This document shows positions 9,990 through 19,003 of a stretch of 64,000 nt of DNA, one piece after another. The notes under the pieces are model-generated. The model was given only the letters and a program-made list of their open reading frames with translations. It was not told the origin of the DNA and did no database searches. Numbering within the stretch: the first letter of the stretch is position 1; every line of letters starts with the position of its first letter. The position numbers and the translations under genes were made by a program. The stretch spans positions 1 to 64,000 of the forward strand of contig NZ_JACHCQ010000016.1 in NCBI RefSeq assembly GCF_014205835.1, written 5' to 3'. This stretch comes from Pedobacter sp. AK013. GTDB taxonomy: Bacteria; Bacteroidota; Bacteroidia; Sphingobacteriales; Sphingobacteriaceae.

Positions 9990-10958
9990 ATGAAAAAAAT
10001 ACTACAGATATTAGGGATGCTGCTTTTGTGCTCAATATTCGCAAATGCGCAACAGGATGCACAATTTAGCCAGTATATGTTTAATGGGATCTATATTAAT
10101 CCTGCTTATGCTGGTTATAAAGAACAGCTAAACGTTCATGCATTTTACCGCAACCAGTGGACGGGTATTAACGGGGCGCCTAAAACCATGTCGCTTGCAG
10201 TTGATGCGATTGCAAATGACGGAAATGTTGGATTGGCCTTACAGCTATCAAGCGACCGGTTAGGGGCGCAGCGTAATGAGGCTATTTACGGAAATTATGC
10301 CTATCGAATACGTATGAATAATGATGGTTCGGCAAGGTTGGCTTTTGGTTTGGGCGTTGGCGCTGTGCAATTAGGTATAGACGGTTCGGTACTGAACCCT
10401 AATAATCCTGAAGTTTATCAACCTGCTGGTGTTCAGAGTACCATTGTACCTGATGCCAGAGTTGGTGTTTACTTTGCGAACGATCGCTTTTATGCGGGTT
10501 TTTCCGCAGATAATCTGGTATCTCAATATATTGATATTGACCGCTACGCATTTATTGCGCAACCTAAACCGCATTATTATTTAACAGCAGGAATTTTGGT
10601 GCCAATTAACCAGGATGTACAATTAAAACCCTCCGTTTTGTTAAAAGACGATCGTGGTGGCCCAACCAGTTTAGACCTGAATACTTTTGTTATCCTGGCA
10701 AATAAATTCTGGGTAGGCGCTTCGTATCGTACTGGCGTGAAACTCTATAGCAAAAATTATTTACAGAACGATTTAACCCAGCTGAACTCGGCCGTTGCGG
10801 CTGTGCAATTCTTGCCAACAGATAACTTAAGGATTGGATATGCTTACGATTTTTCTATCGGCCCGCTTCAGGGTTACAGTGGTGGTACACATGAGATTAG
10901 TATTAGCTACCTGTTTAACCGAAAAAATACCAGAATGTTTACACCAAGATATTTTTAA
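9990..10958 (+). CDS. PorP/SprF family type IX secretion system membrane protein
   Basis: 322 residues with a signal peptide ending near ANA and the family signature QDAQFSQYMFN, then INPAYAGY and FYRNQWTG, which mark PorP/SprF proteins. The rest is amphipathic beta-strand typical of an outer-membrane barrel, ending in aromatic residues. Family members work with T9SS type B cargo and help attach it to the cell surface; SprF acts this way for the adhesin SprB in Flavobacterium. It sits directly after a type B cargo gene and before an OmpA-family gene, the standard arrangement. I give no symbol because several paralogues usually occur per genome. Confidence 0.93.
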   Translation: MKKILQILGMLLLCSIFANAQQDAQFSQYMFNGIYINPAYAGYKEQLNVHAFYRNQWTGINGAPKTMSLAVDAIANDGNVGLALQLSSDRLGAQRNEAIYGNYAYRIRMNNDGSARLAFGLGVGAVQLGIDGSVLNPNNPEVYQPAGVQSTIVPDARVGVYFANDRFYAGFSADNLVSQYIDIDRYAFIAQPKPHYYLTAGILVPINQDVQLKPSVLLKDDRGGPTSLDLNTFVILANKFWVGASYRTGVKLYSKNYLQNDLTQLNSAVAAVQFLPTDNLRIGYAYDFSIGPLQGYSGGTHEISISYLFNRKNTRMFTPRYF

Positions 10959-11005
10959 TGGACTTAGCTTCATTAGTTTAATTGCCTGAGCATAAAAGAA
11001 AAAAA

Positions 11006-12967
11006 ATGAAAAAAAATATACACAGTCTTTTCCTTATTGCTACCCTGGTTTTTGCAAGCCAAGCTAAAATACACGCTCAATATGTACTGTTGGAGGCTGA
11101 TAAACAATTTGAACTTTATAATTTTAATAAAGCAATTGATTTATATGAACAGGCCTATCAAAAAAAGCAAACTTTACATGCTGCTGAGCGATTGGCACGG
11201 GCTTATGGCTATCAGAACAATTATAAACAGACAGAGAGTTGGTATGCTATAGCAGCTGGTATGCCAAATACCAGCCCTAATAATATTTTGCAATATGCAA
11301 AAGCCCTGCAGCAGAACGCTAAATATGCAGAAGCTAAAGAGCAGTATCAGAAATACGCACAACTGGATAAGTCTGTTGCTGCTAAACAACAAAGTTTATG
11401 GATATTAAGCTGCGATTCGGCCAGGTTATGGATGAAAAATCCTACTGCGGTTACCATTACCAATGAGAAAAAATTAAACACTTCTCAGTCTGACTGGGGC
11501 GCTACTGTATATGGAAACAGCATTGTTTTCTCATCGGATAGAGGAAATAAAACTGAAGATCAAACATCGGGCAGCAGCCCATTTTTAAAGTTTGATGGTG
11601 CCAAAAAACCAGATCGGGTAATTTACGGTTGGACGGGAAATCATTATTTAAGGCTTTATAGGAAAGATCAAAATCAGGATAGTATCTTTAATTTTGATAT
11701 AAATGCCAATACCGATTATCATGTTGGGCCTGCCAGTTTTAATAAAGATGGTAACGAAGTTTTCTTTACCTTAACCAGAATCCCTAAGAAGCCGGTTTAT
11801 GAAAATGGGAAGCTTGCCACAGTAAATATCGAAATTTACACTAGTAAAAAAGATGCTGATGGAAAGTGGGCAACTCCTGTACCTTTCAAGTATAATAGCG
11901 TAAACGAATATTCGGTTGGTGATCCATTTATTACTGCAGATGGAAATCGCTTATATTTTGTTTCTAACATGCCAAACGGCACTGGCGGAACGGATATTTA
12001 TGTAAGTGAGCGCACTGATACGGGAGATTGGGGTTTGCCCGTAAACCTGAAAGAAATTAATACAGAAGGCAATGAGCGCACCCCTGTTTTTGATAGTGAA
12101 AATAACTTTTACTTTAGTACTGATGGCCGTATTGGTATGGGAGGGCTGGATATTTTTAAAACACACCTGATTGGAGGAAAAATTGCCCCACCCGTTAATT
12201 TGGGTTACCCAACAAATTCGCCGCAAGATGATTTTGCTTACCTGAAAACATCTCCTTTAACAGGTTATTTAAGTTCGAACAGGACGGATGGCTTAGGTGA
12301 TGATGATATTTACAGTTTTACCGAGCAGCAGATTTTAGCCTTTAAATTGAGCGGAACTGTGTTTGATAAAAAAAGTAATTTACCCTTGGTAAATGCGATT
12401 GTGAGTTTATTGAAAGTTAATGGACAAACCTTAAAGGTACAAACTGATGAAACCGGTAAGTTTAAGTTTAACCTGGATAAAGAATCAGATTATAGTTTAA
12501 CTGGCGAGAAAACTAACTACAGATCAGATTTAACCACAGTTACCACCAATAATTTAACGGCTTCGACCGAAATTAAGAAAGATCTTTATTTAGAAAAAAT
12601 TGAGCTGGATAAAGCCATTAAGCTTGAGAATATTTACTATGACTTTGATCAATCGAACATTAGGCCTGATGCAGCGGTAGCGCTTGATAAGTTGGTGAAA
12701 ATATTAAAGGATAATCCAACGATCTGGATTGAGTTAGGTTCGCACACGGATAGCAGGGGGAACGATCAATATAACCAGTGGTTATCTCAAAGCAGGGCTA
12801 ATTCTGCTGTTCAGTATATTATTGATAGGGGAATTAATAAAAACAGAATTACAGCCAAAGGTTATGGGGAGACGATGTTGTTAAATAAATGCGCCAACGG
12901 CATTAAATGCGCAGAAGCTGATCATCAACTGAACAGAAGAACGGAGTTTAAAATAACCAAAAAATAA
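11006..12967 (+). CDS. OmpA-family protein with TPR, PD40 and carboxypeptidase-regulatory-like domains
   Basis: 653 residues from ATG 11006; an upstream in-frame TTG at 10982 is less likely. The order is signal peptide (to HAQ, about 25), TPR-like helices (about 27-150), PD40/beta-propeller repeats with GNRLYFVSN and GGTDIYVS motifs (about 175-440), a CarboxypepD_reg-like beta-sandwich (about 445-525) and a C-terminal OmpA peptidoglycan-binding domain (about 540-653; YYDFDQSNIRP, GSHTDSRG, N..LSQSRA, RI...GYGE). This architecture is shared with PorE-like and other T9SS-cluster proteins that tie outer-membrane machinery to peptidoglycan. It is 47 bp downstream of the PorP/SprF gene and probably in the same operon. 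Confidence 0.92.
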   Translation: MKKNIHSLFLIATLVFASQAKIHAQYVLLEADKQFELYNFNKAIDLYEQAYQKKQTLHAAERLARAYGYQNNYKQTESWYAIAAGMPNTSPNNILQYAKALQQNAKYAEAKEQYQKYAQLDKSVAAKQQSLWILSCDSARLWMKNPTAVTITNEKKLNTSQSDWGATVYGNSIVFSSDRGNKTEDQTSGSSPFLKFDGAKKPDRVIYGWTGNHYLRLYRKDQNQDSIFNFDINANTDYHVGPASFNKDGNEVFFTLTRIPKKPVYENGKLATVNIEIYTSKKDADGKWATPVPFKYNSVNEYSVGDPFITADGNRLYFVSNMPNGTGGTDIYVSERTDTGDWGLPVNLKEINTEGNERTPVFDSENNFYFSTDGRIGMGGLDIFKTHLIGGKIAPPVNLGYPTNSPQDDFAYLKTSPLTGYLSSNRTDGLGDDDIYSFTEQQILAFKLSGTVFDKKSNLPLVNAIVSLLKVNGQTLKVQTDETGKFKFNLDKESDYSLTGEKTNYRSDLTTVTTNNLTASTEIKKDLYLEKIELDKAIKLENIYYDFDQSNIRPDAAVALDKLVKILKDNPTIWIELGSHTDSRGNDQYNQWLSQSRANSAVQYIIDRGINKNRITAKGYGETMLLNKCANGIKCAEADHQLNRRTEFKITKK

Positions 12968-12981
12968 GCTAAAAATACACT

Positions 12982-13039
12982 GGCCATGCACGGCATATTC
13001 GTAAAAAAAGGGGATGTTTTTTATTTTGCTTGCATGGCC
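12982..13039. terminator. Inverted repeat downstream of the OmpA gene
   Basis: A perfect 9-bp inverted repeat, GGCCATGCA (12982-12990) and TGCATGGCC (13031-13039), encloses a 40-nt A/T-rich loop just after the OmpA-family stop. The loop is long and the U-tract weak, so it is only a tentative end-of-operon signal. The rest of the 289-bp gap shows nothing convincing. Confidence 0.35.
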
Positions 13040-13256
13040 TTGTTAAAAATTACAAAGTTAAATTTTGGGGATGAATACGAATTACACAGCAAAAAAAATG
13101 CACCAAGCTGCGTAGATCTTTCTGTTTGCAACAATAAGAAAAGATAGTCTGAACGCACACCTGGCGTGTTTGAACATGAGATAAGCAAGATAGATTGGTT
13201 GAGAAAGAGCGTAGTTTTGCGGGCAATTTAATAATAGGTTTATTGTGGGATAAGAT

Positions 13257-13886
13257 CTATTTTTTCTCTTTTCTGTTTGATATTATTCCAAAAGCATAAT
13301 TAATTTGTATTGCGATAATAATACCAATGCTTAAATACGGGCTTATAAAACAGAACATTGCTCCAGCTGCATATAGTGTCTGTGCGATGATAATTCTTTT
13401 TGAAATGGCAGAATCAACAGACTCTTTCTGGTCATCGGCGATGGTCACAAAGTTGTTCTTATATGCATACCTCCAGTTGATGTAAAGCGTAACGCCCAGC
13501 AAAAGGATATTTAACCAGTAAATCCCTACCGCAAACTTGAAAGTAATATGTTCACTTAAAAACGCTGTTGAAAAAGGAAGCAAGGAAACAAAAAGTAAAA
13601 AAAGCAACGTGATCCAGTTTAGTTTCCTATTGCTTCTTTCAATATATTTGGACTGTGTCGATTGCCCCGTCCAAAAAATGCCAACCGTCATAAAGCTTAA
13701 AAAATATACCAGGAATTTGGGCATTAATGCAAAAAACGCTTCTGCAAGTTCTGCTTCTGTTCGAATTGCATCAGCTATCGGCACTTTAATATCAAGAACG
13801 AGTAAAGTCATTGCAACAGCAAAAACACCATCACTAATGGCATCTATTCTTTGGATATTCTGTCCGGCTATCTTATTGTAATTCAT
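13257..13886 (-). CDS. TMEM175-like (DUF1211) integral membrane protein
   Basis: 209 residues, strongly hydrophobic with about six transmembrane helices. The first helix contains RIDAISDGVFAVAMTLLVLDI, matching the start of the TMEM175/DUF1211 family, whose bacterial members form potassium-permeable channels. The hallmark R-x3-F-S-D motif reads R-x3-I-S-D here, with Ile in place of Phe. The second half (FLSFMTVGIFW, then NRKLNWITLLFLLFVSLLPF) fits the family pattern. It is the last gene of a - strand run after a decayed NTF2-like gene. Good family call; the physiological role is unknown. Confidence 0.88.
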   Translation of the reverse strand: MNYNKIAGQNIQRIDAISDGVFAVAMTLLVLDIKVPIADAIRTEAELAEAFFALMPKFLVYFLSFMTVGIFWTGQSTQSKYIERSNRKLNWITLLFLLFVSLLPFSTAFLSEHITFKFAVGIYWLNILLLGVTLYINWRYAYKNNFVTIADDQKESVDSAISKRIIIAQTLYAAGAMFCFISPYLSIGIIIAIQINYAFGIISNRKEKK

Positions 13887-13929
13887 CTTTATTGTTTATT
13901 GGTTTATACCTATAAAAAATCATCAGGTA

Positions 13930-14248
13930 TTAGGCTTGTCCTATGTCCAATTGGGAAATTTTACCATCAGCATTGAGGTGGAACTTAAAAAATGTTTTAA
14001 AATCGCCCTATTGATCGCTGTGAAAGTGTCCATGGATGTCCTTACTATCATTTTCAATTTTGTCAATACTGGTAAATCTTTCATGTCTTATGGCCTCATT
14101 TGAAAACTTCTTAAAGCTTATGGCATTGCCATCATCGGGCATTTCGGCATTATCCGTAAACAAGGCAGGCCAAGTTCCCTTGTCGCCAATTTGTTAGGCA
14201 CCGATGGCCCTTTTTTATAATCTCGTTAGTGATGTCTTTTGATATCAT
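13930..14248 (-). pseudogene. Decayed NTF2/SnoaL-like gene
   Basis: Reading the - strand from ATG at 14248-14246 gives MISKDITNEIIKK. After the A-run, one extra G in AAAAAAGGGCC shifts the frame; in the shifted frame the text continues as AIGA, stop, QIGDKGTWPALFTDNAEMP and on to GHFHSDQ, a second stop (TAG at 14010-14008, probably from TGG Trp), then GDFKTFFKFHLNADGKIS and LDIGQA before TAA at 13932-13930. The text resembles the about 105-residue nuclear-transport-factor-2/SnoaL-like proteins often found beside DoxX and SDR genes. One frameshift and two nonsense codons point to a dead gene; a sequencing error could explain one lesion but not all three. The family call is from memory of the C-terminal pattern. 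Confidence 0.65.
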
Positions 14249-14267
14249 TTGGCTGTTGTTATAGTTA

Positions 14268-14624
14268 CTATAAATTGAGCTTTGCAAGCGGGTGCTGCAA
14301 ATAAATGATAACCAGGTTGAGCAATAGAAAAGGCAATTCTATAAGCGTGCCTTTCAGGTCTTTATCTAATAGATGCAGACAAATAATGAGCAAAATTCCG
14401 GCTGCCATTAAAAAATTGCCCCAAACAAATGTTCTGGGGAAGAGTATCAATAACGTGCTAGTTATCGTGATTGCGCCATTTATCGTTAACCCTGTTTTAC
14501 CGAAATTCCATTTATTAAACATTTCTACCATTTCTGGTTTACCTATAAACATTGCCCAGCCTTGTTTCAGTCCCATAAAAACGGCGATGAGCATAAGTAT
14601 CGAATTAAAAATTTTCGCTATCAT
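14268..14624 (-). CDS. DoxX-like membrane protein
   Basis: 118 residues, four predicted transmembrane helices, short loops. The N-terminus (about 1-30) with a Lys/Gly turn, the KWNFGKTGL loop and the GNFLMAAGILLIICLHLL helix fit the small DoxX-like family of the inner membrane. The biochemical role of these short members is not established. It lies 19 bp before the decayed NTF2-like gene and 54 bp after the SDR gene, with a terminator-like hairpin in that last gap. Confidence 0.72.
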   Translation of the reverse strand: MIAKIFNSILMLIAVFMGLKQGWAMFIGKPEMVEMFNKWNFGKTGLTINGAITITSTLLILFPRTFVWGNFLMAAGILLIICLHLLDKDLKGTLIELPFLLLNLVIIYLQHPLAKLNL

Positions 14625-14645
14625 AATCTTTTAATTTAAAAGAAA

Positions 14646-14671
14646 AGAAGGCCAGTATGTACTGACCTTCT
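14646..14671 (-). terminator. Rho-independent-type terminator after the SDR gene
   Basis: A 12-bp stem (AGAAGGCCAGTA at 14646-14657 with TACTGACCTTCT at 14660-14671, one G-U pair) closes on a 2-nt centre. On the - strand it is followed by a T-rich run. It sits 8 bp past the SDR stop and would separate SDR from the DoxX-like gene. Confidence 0.7.
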
Positions 14672-14678
14672 GAAATTA

Positions 14679-15434
14679 TTATCTTGTGGTGTAGCCACCA
14701 TTGGCGAAGATGGTTTGCCCGGTGATCCACCATCCATCAGTTACTAAAAATTCTACCAACGGTGCGATATCTTTAATATCTGTCAATCCACCCAAGGCAG
14801 CGGCAGATTTATGATAAGCTACTGCATCTTCATTTTCCTGTCCGTAAAAAAAAGGTGTGTCCATCGGTCCGGGAGCAACAGCTGTTACAGAAATTCCCCT
14901 TGCCCCGAATTCTTTAGAGGCCGCTCTTGTAAAGTGCTCAACCGGTGCTTTTGCACCTGCATAGGTAGAATAGAGACCTGTGTATGCCGCCAGTAAAGAG
15001 GTAACAATCGTACAGATTTTACCATTATCGTTTATTTTTTTACCAGCTTCCTGCAAGAAAAAGTAGGCTGATTTGGAGTTTACACCAAACATGGTATCAT
15101 ATTCGGCTTCTGTTGTTTCTGTAAAAGGTTTTTTCAAGACCATACCTACGGTATTGATGGCAATATCAATGCCGCCAAACCTTGCTATTGTTTCATCAAA
15201 AAAACTACTCATGTTGCTAACCTGGGTTAGATCGGCCTGAAATAAGAAGGCTTCGGCACCCAGTTCCTGTACTGCTGCTAATGTTTTTTCGCTTTCTGCC
15301 TTTGCACTGTTACTGTTGTAATGAATTGCCAGCTTTGCGCCTTTTGCGGCAAAGACGCGGCTTAATAATCCACCAAGGTTTTTACCACCCCCGGCAATCA
15401 AAATTACTTTTCCTTTTAAATCATTTCTTGCCAT
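14679..15434 (-). CDS. Short-chain dehydrogenase/reductase (SDR) family oxidoreductase
   Basis: 251 residues, the usual length for classical SDRs, with a Rossmann fold from the N-terminus. The dinucleotide-binding Gly motif is AGGGKNLGG (residues 14-22). The NNAG-equivalent is NTVG at about 94-97. The catalytic Ser-Tyr-Lys set is S146, Y158 and K162 (YAGAK), followed by the APGPMDTPF segment. It would carry out NAD(P)(H)-dependent oxidation or reduction of an unidentified hydroxyl/keto substrate in the cytosol. The best general match is the 3-oxoacyl-ACP-reductase-like subgroup. It is the first gene of the - strand group with DoxX-like and NTF2-like neighbours. Confidence 0.9.
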   Translation of the reverse strand: MARNDLKGKVILIAGGGKNLGGLLSRVFAAKGAKLAIHYNSNSAKAESEKTLAAVQELGAEAFLFQADLTQVSNMSSFFDETIARFGGIDIAINTVGMVLKKPFTETTEAEYDTMFGVNSKSAYFFLQEAGKKINDNGKICTIVTSLLAAYTGLYSTYAGAKAPVEHFTRAASKEFGARGISVTAVAPGPMDTPFFYGQENEDAVAYHKSAAALGGLTDIKDIAPLVEFLVTDGWWITGQTIFANGGYTTR

Positions 15435-15802
15435 AATCCATCGTTTTTAATGCTTTTTGCTTTGTTAATAATTTGATATATTTCAATGCATTAATATACG
15501 CAGCACGTTAAAACACTGGGATGAGGCGTTCAACATAATAGCAATATCATGCTGATATATTAAAAGAAATGGCAATATTTTGTTATATACTTTGCTTAAC
15601 AAATATCTCCTGCGTAATTCCTTTATTTAAAACCCGCGCTGGGCATTAATTCTAAGTGACCCTTATGTGGCTTTTGTAGCACACGGCAATTAGAATATTA
15701 GATTTGAACTTATTTATAAACTAATCAGTTTAGGTATACTGATGTTCATATTGCATTTGTTTATTATCCTATTGATCTTTGGTTAAGTGAATTGCAACAG
15801 TG
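15435..15802. other. Intergenic region, no gene seen
   Basis: About 370 bp of AT-rich sequence between the SDR start and the hairpin beyond the histidine kinase gene. It must hold the - strand promoter of the SDR gene, but I could not find a convincing Bacteroidota TTG/TAnnTTTG pair or any coding potential. Confidence 0.4.
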
Positions 15803-15845
15803 GCTGATACTTCAATTTTACCATGGCTAAAGTTGAAGTATCAGC
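15803..15845 (-). terminator. Long hairpin downstream of the histidine kinase gene
   Basis: A perfect 13-bp inverted repeat (GCTGATACTTCAA at 15803-15815, TTGAAGTATCAGC at 15833-15845) with a 17-nt loop, 29 bp past the kinase stop. No U-tract follows on the - strand, so its role as a terminator is tentative. Confidence 0.45.
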
Positions 15846-15873
15846 TGGAAATAGGTTCATTAATGCATTACCA

Positions 15874-17664
15874 TTATACTAATGGGATAGACACGGTTAT
15901 TTCTGTGCCTTTCGAATTAGAATGTATGTTAGTTTCACCATTTAAGGATTGAACCCGTCGACGGATGGATTGCAGGCCTAGAGTTGATTTTTTACTGCTC
16001 GATTTTTTTTCATTTAACCCAATCCCGTCATCATTGATCGTTAAAACAAGATTACCTTCTTCCTCATAAACTAAGATACCTACATGGCTAGCCCTAGCAT
16101 GTTTGATAATATTGGTGATTGCTTCTTGAATAATACGGAGTAATGCAATCCGTGTATCCACGTCAACACTTGTTAGTGCACTATCGTCAATATGGATATC
16201 TTTATTGTAGCGGCTTTCGGGCAAGAAATTATCGGTAAGTAGTTTAATTTGTTCTTCAAAAAGTTGTTCCTGTTGGTGGTTTTTGGAACTGAACCATTCG
16301 TGGCTTTTGTTTCGGGCTGCTTTGTAGGCATTTTCTGTTTCCCTCAATAGTATACCCAACTTGTTTTTTAAAGTAATATCATGGGTATCCATCAATAATA
16401 TCTCTAATTGGTGCTTGATAGCAGCAATGGATGAGGCAAGACCATCATGGAGATCTTGCCCAAGCCGTTGTTGCTCTTCCCTAATGGCCTGGTGTTTAGC
16501 TTCCTCCATAGCGATAATTTGCATATTGGCTGCGTTGTTAAGTGCATCTATCTGCGCTTTCGATTTCTTGCTCTTGCGGAGCATAATTAAATAAATGATA
16601 AGAACAATTACGACTGCGGAAGATGAAACGATCAGCAACCACAAAGCGCGTCGCGCGTTTTTGGCACTTAATAATTTGTTGTCGTCCTCTATTGCATTAT
16701 ACCGTACATAGTCACCCATGAATTTTCTAGAGTTTTCCCATTCTGAAGTTAACGACTTATCCAGCTCAGAATAAACTTTGATGATTTCGTCTTTATCCCC
16801 TAATTGATTTGCCGTTTCTAATGCGTTGTGTAAAATGTAAAGTTCTATCGAGCTGTTTCCATTTTTTTGTGCCACCTGATAAGCCTGATATAAATAGTCA
16901 AGCGCTATTTTAGGCTTTTCTTCGTAACATCCTGTCATTAAGAAGAGCGAATTAATCTCTAAATCTGGGTTGTGAATACGCCTTGAATCTAATAATAATT
17001 GCTTTGCGAGCGGTAAAGCTTCTGAGATTTTTTTGTTTAAAACTAGTAAACGTCCTTCCCAAAGCCGAATGAAAATTAGCATAGCATTATCTTTATATCG
17101 ACTTGCAATTTCCCTGGATTTGTTCAGGTAGCTATTGATGCTATCTATTGAAAGATTTGGATTTCGGTTACAGTAGCTAATGTATACCTCGGCCATAATA
17201 CTATCCTTCTCTAACTTTTTGCCGGTTTGGATGGCCTTTTGCAAAAGCGATTTAATTTTTGGTCTGTCAGAAATACCCTTGTTCAGGACTTCAACCATAT
17301 CTAAATACACCCGAATGATCTTTTCGGTATCATTGGCTTCTTGGTAATCGGGTAATATTTTACCTAAAATTTCAAGTGATTCTGCATATAACCTTCTTTT
17401 GAAAAATACATAAGCAATCAACAGGTCTGCATCAGTTTGCCCTTTCTGGTAGCGTAAATCTGTGGCAAGTCGTTTGGCCTTTACGCCATAATAAAAACAG
17501 CTGTCTATATTTCTGCTACGGTAAAATGTTCCCAACTGGTTTAATCTGTTAACAAGGCTGATGCCTTTACGGAAACGTAGCCCTTGTAATTCCCGCTCAA
17601 TAGGCCGAGTTTGGCTTTTAGCCATGTTATTACAAGGCAGAACAATAAGATAAGAAATAAGCAA
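15874..17664 (-). CDS. Sensor histidine kinase with TPR sensor region (HisKA_3/HATPase)
   Basis: 596 residues from a TTG start. Residues about 35-330 are helical TPR-like repeats, probably periplasmic; a single transmembrane helix spans 340-362; a coiled linker follows. The HisKA_3-type H-box is REEQQRLGQDLHDG with the phospho-acceptor H406. The ATPase domain has the N-box EAITNIIKHA (N518), G1 DDGIG (545-549) and G2 TLGLQS (about 561). This is the NarX/LiaS-like class that pairs with LuxR-type regulators, and such a regulator lies just upstream. The N-terminus is uncertain: no ATG opens this frame before 17625 (MAKSQ), while TTG 17664 adds a hydrophobic leader. An ATG at 17738 starts a different frame that also contains a hydrophobic stretch, so a frameshift here cannot be excluded. 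Confidence 0.88.
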   Translation of the reverse strand: MLISYLIVLPCNNMAKSQTRPIERELQGLRFRKGISLVNRLNQLGTFYRSRNIDSCFYYGVKAKRLATDLRYQKGQTDADLLIAYVFFKRRLYAESLEILGKILPDYQEANDTEKIIRVYLDMVEVLNKGISDRPKIKSLLQKAIQTGKKLEKDSIMAEVYISYCNRNPNLSIDSINSYLNKSREIASRYKDNAMLIFIRLWEGRLLVLNKKISEALPLAKQLLLDSRRIHNPDLEINSLFLMTGCYEEKPKIALDYLYQAYQVAQKNGNSSIELYILHNALETANQLGDKDEIIKVYSELDKSLTSEWENSRKFMGDYVRYNAIEDDNKLLSAKNARRALWLLIVSSSAVVIVLIIYLIMLRKSKKSKAQIDALNNAANMQIIAMEEAKHQAIREEQQRLGQDLHDGLASSIAAIKHQLEILLMDTHDITLKNKLGILLRETENAYKAARNKSHEWFSSKNHQQEQLFEEQIKLLTDNFLPESRYNKDIHIDDSALTSVDVDTRIALLRIIQEAITNIIKHARASHVGILVYEEEGNLVLTINDDGIGLNEKKSSSKKSTLGLQSIRRRVQSLNGETNIHSNSKGTEITVSIPLV

Positions 17665-17766
17665 GGTGTAGATTTTAGGTACCGTATGATGGGCGTGAAA
17701 ACGAATGTCAGTATGGATGGTCTTTGTAGGTTTATCATTTTTTTGCCTGAGCTGTTGGTTTTATCG

Positions 17767-17804
17767 TGCCATTTTTTCTTGGGCTGATTACAAGAAAGAA
17801 GGCA
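17767..17804 (-). other. Hairpin between response regulator and kinase genes
   Basis: A 14-bp stem with one bulge and one G-U pair (17767-17781 with 17791-17804, loop 9 nt) in the 204-bp gap after the regulator stop. On the - strand it could terminate or attenuate read-through from the regulator into the kinase gene. Confidence 0.4.
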
Positions 17805-17868
17805 TGGTTATGGATTGTAATTGCTTGAAAAAAGCAAAATCTGTTTTTAATATATCTTTTTTTTGATG

Positions 17869-18492
17869 TTAGATCAATTCCTGCGTGCGTGCATAGGACA
17901 ATAGTTCGGTAATAGAATTTACATTTGCTTTTGCCATCATTTTCCGTCGATGGGCCACAATGGTATGTTTGCTTAAATAGCTGCGTTCGGCCGTTTGGGC
18001 GATAGATAATCCTTCAGCAAAATACTGTAAAATTTCAAGCTCTCTTGCTGAAAAAGGGATGTTGGCCGAAACAGAATTTATTTTTTCGATCTCCGGGCTA
18101 ATGTACTGCTTGCCATCATCTATCGTGCTCAGGCACTCCAATATGGTGTCAAAACCTGATGATTTGCTTACAAATCCATGCGGTTTATAACTCATTATAT
18201 TAGCAATCGCCACCGGACTCGCCACCGAACTCACGATAATAATGATCACATTTTTATTCAGGCGTCTTGCCTCATTGATCAACGGGAGACTGTTTTTATT
18301 TTCTAAATAATGATCTAAGAATAGGTAGATAGGCGCCTTAGGGTTTTTAATCAGGAACTGGCTTAGCTCGCTCTCCTCATTTAATGTATGAACCGCGCGA
18401 AAAAGCTCAAGTCGTTCTACCAATGCTGAAAATGAATCGGCAAATAAAAGATGGTCGTCAAAAACAATTGCTATTGCCTCTTTTTTGTTCAT
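17869..18492 (-). CDS. LuxR/NarL-type response regulator
   Basis: 207 residues. The receiver domain spans about 5-125 with acidic residues D12 and D13, probable phospho-acceptor D60 (LFLDHYL), S89 and K110 (FVSK). The C-terminal LuxR helix-turn-helix spans about 146-203 (SARELEILQYFAEGLS, then SKHTIVAHRRKMM). It should bind DNA after phosphorylation by the kinase encoded next on the same strand. The 204-bp gap is long for a tight operon and holds a hairpin. It is a standard full-length NarL-type regulator; its target genes cannot be told from the sequence. Confidence 0.93.
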   Translation of the reverse strand: MNKKEAIAIVFDDHLLFADSFSALVERLELFRAVHTLNEESELSQFLIKNPKAPIYLFLDHYLENKNSLPLINEARRLNKNVIIIIVSSVASPVAIANIMSYKPHGFVSKSSGFDTILECLSTIDDGKQYISPEIEKINSVSANIPFSARELEILQYFAEGLSIAQTAERSYLSKHTIVAHRRKMMAKANVNSITELLSYARTQELI

Positions 18493-19003
18493 ATATATTC
18501 AATTAATAATTAAGATAAAAGCAAAAAAGCAGAATTTGATATGTGGCCTGTTAGCATAATTTCAGCGGCGTTAAACGATAAATCAACCTCATGGGTTATT
18601 CCACTGTATATACTACTTATAGAATAGGTATGTTTAACATAGATTTGACTAAAGTTAACAAGAAGCTTGTTTTTGGGCTCCATATGTTTGGTTCTGATGT
18701 GGTTGATATTCCTCTGCTGATTGATTTTTCACATGCTGAAGGTAAATAAACTGGCCAAAAGTGTGATTATAATTCTTTTGTGAAAATAGCAAATTATTGC
18801 TATTTGACTAAAAAAAAGATGCATATTATTGCCTTTTGTTATCTCTGCTGCACCAACTTATTTTAATATCCTGTAGTTTAGCTTGCAAACAATATTTGAG
18901 GGGCTTAATGGGAAATCAAATAAAACTGGAGCGACATTTTGTTGTGGTCCAATTACACCTCGAATACCAGCTGACTTAATAAGGATATAAAAAAATAATC
19001 ACG
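18493..19003. other. Divergent intergenic region, no clear gene
   Basis: 511 bp between the response-regulator start (- strand) and the small + strand gene at 19004. It is AT-rich and must contain the regulator promoter. The only clear structure is the hairpin at 18784-18805. A 52-codon frame at 18591-18749 has no recognisable ribosome-binding site or homology and is not called. Confidence 0.4.
18784..18805. promoter_or_regulatory. Perfect 9-bp inverted repeat, possible operator or hairpin
   Basis: AAATAGCAA (18784-18792) and TTGCTATTT (18797-18805) separated by ATTA, in the divergent region upstream of the response-regulator gene. The symmetry and short spacing suit a dimeric regulator site or a stem-loop; the assignment is a guess. 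Confidence 0.3.

Noticed and set aside
18591..18749. 52-codon + strand frame in the divergent region
   Set aside because: No ribosome-binding site, no recognisable family, and the length is within chance for AT-rich sequence.
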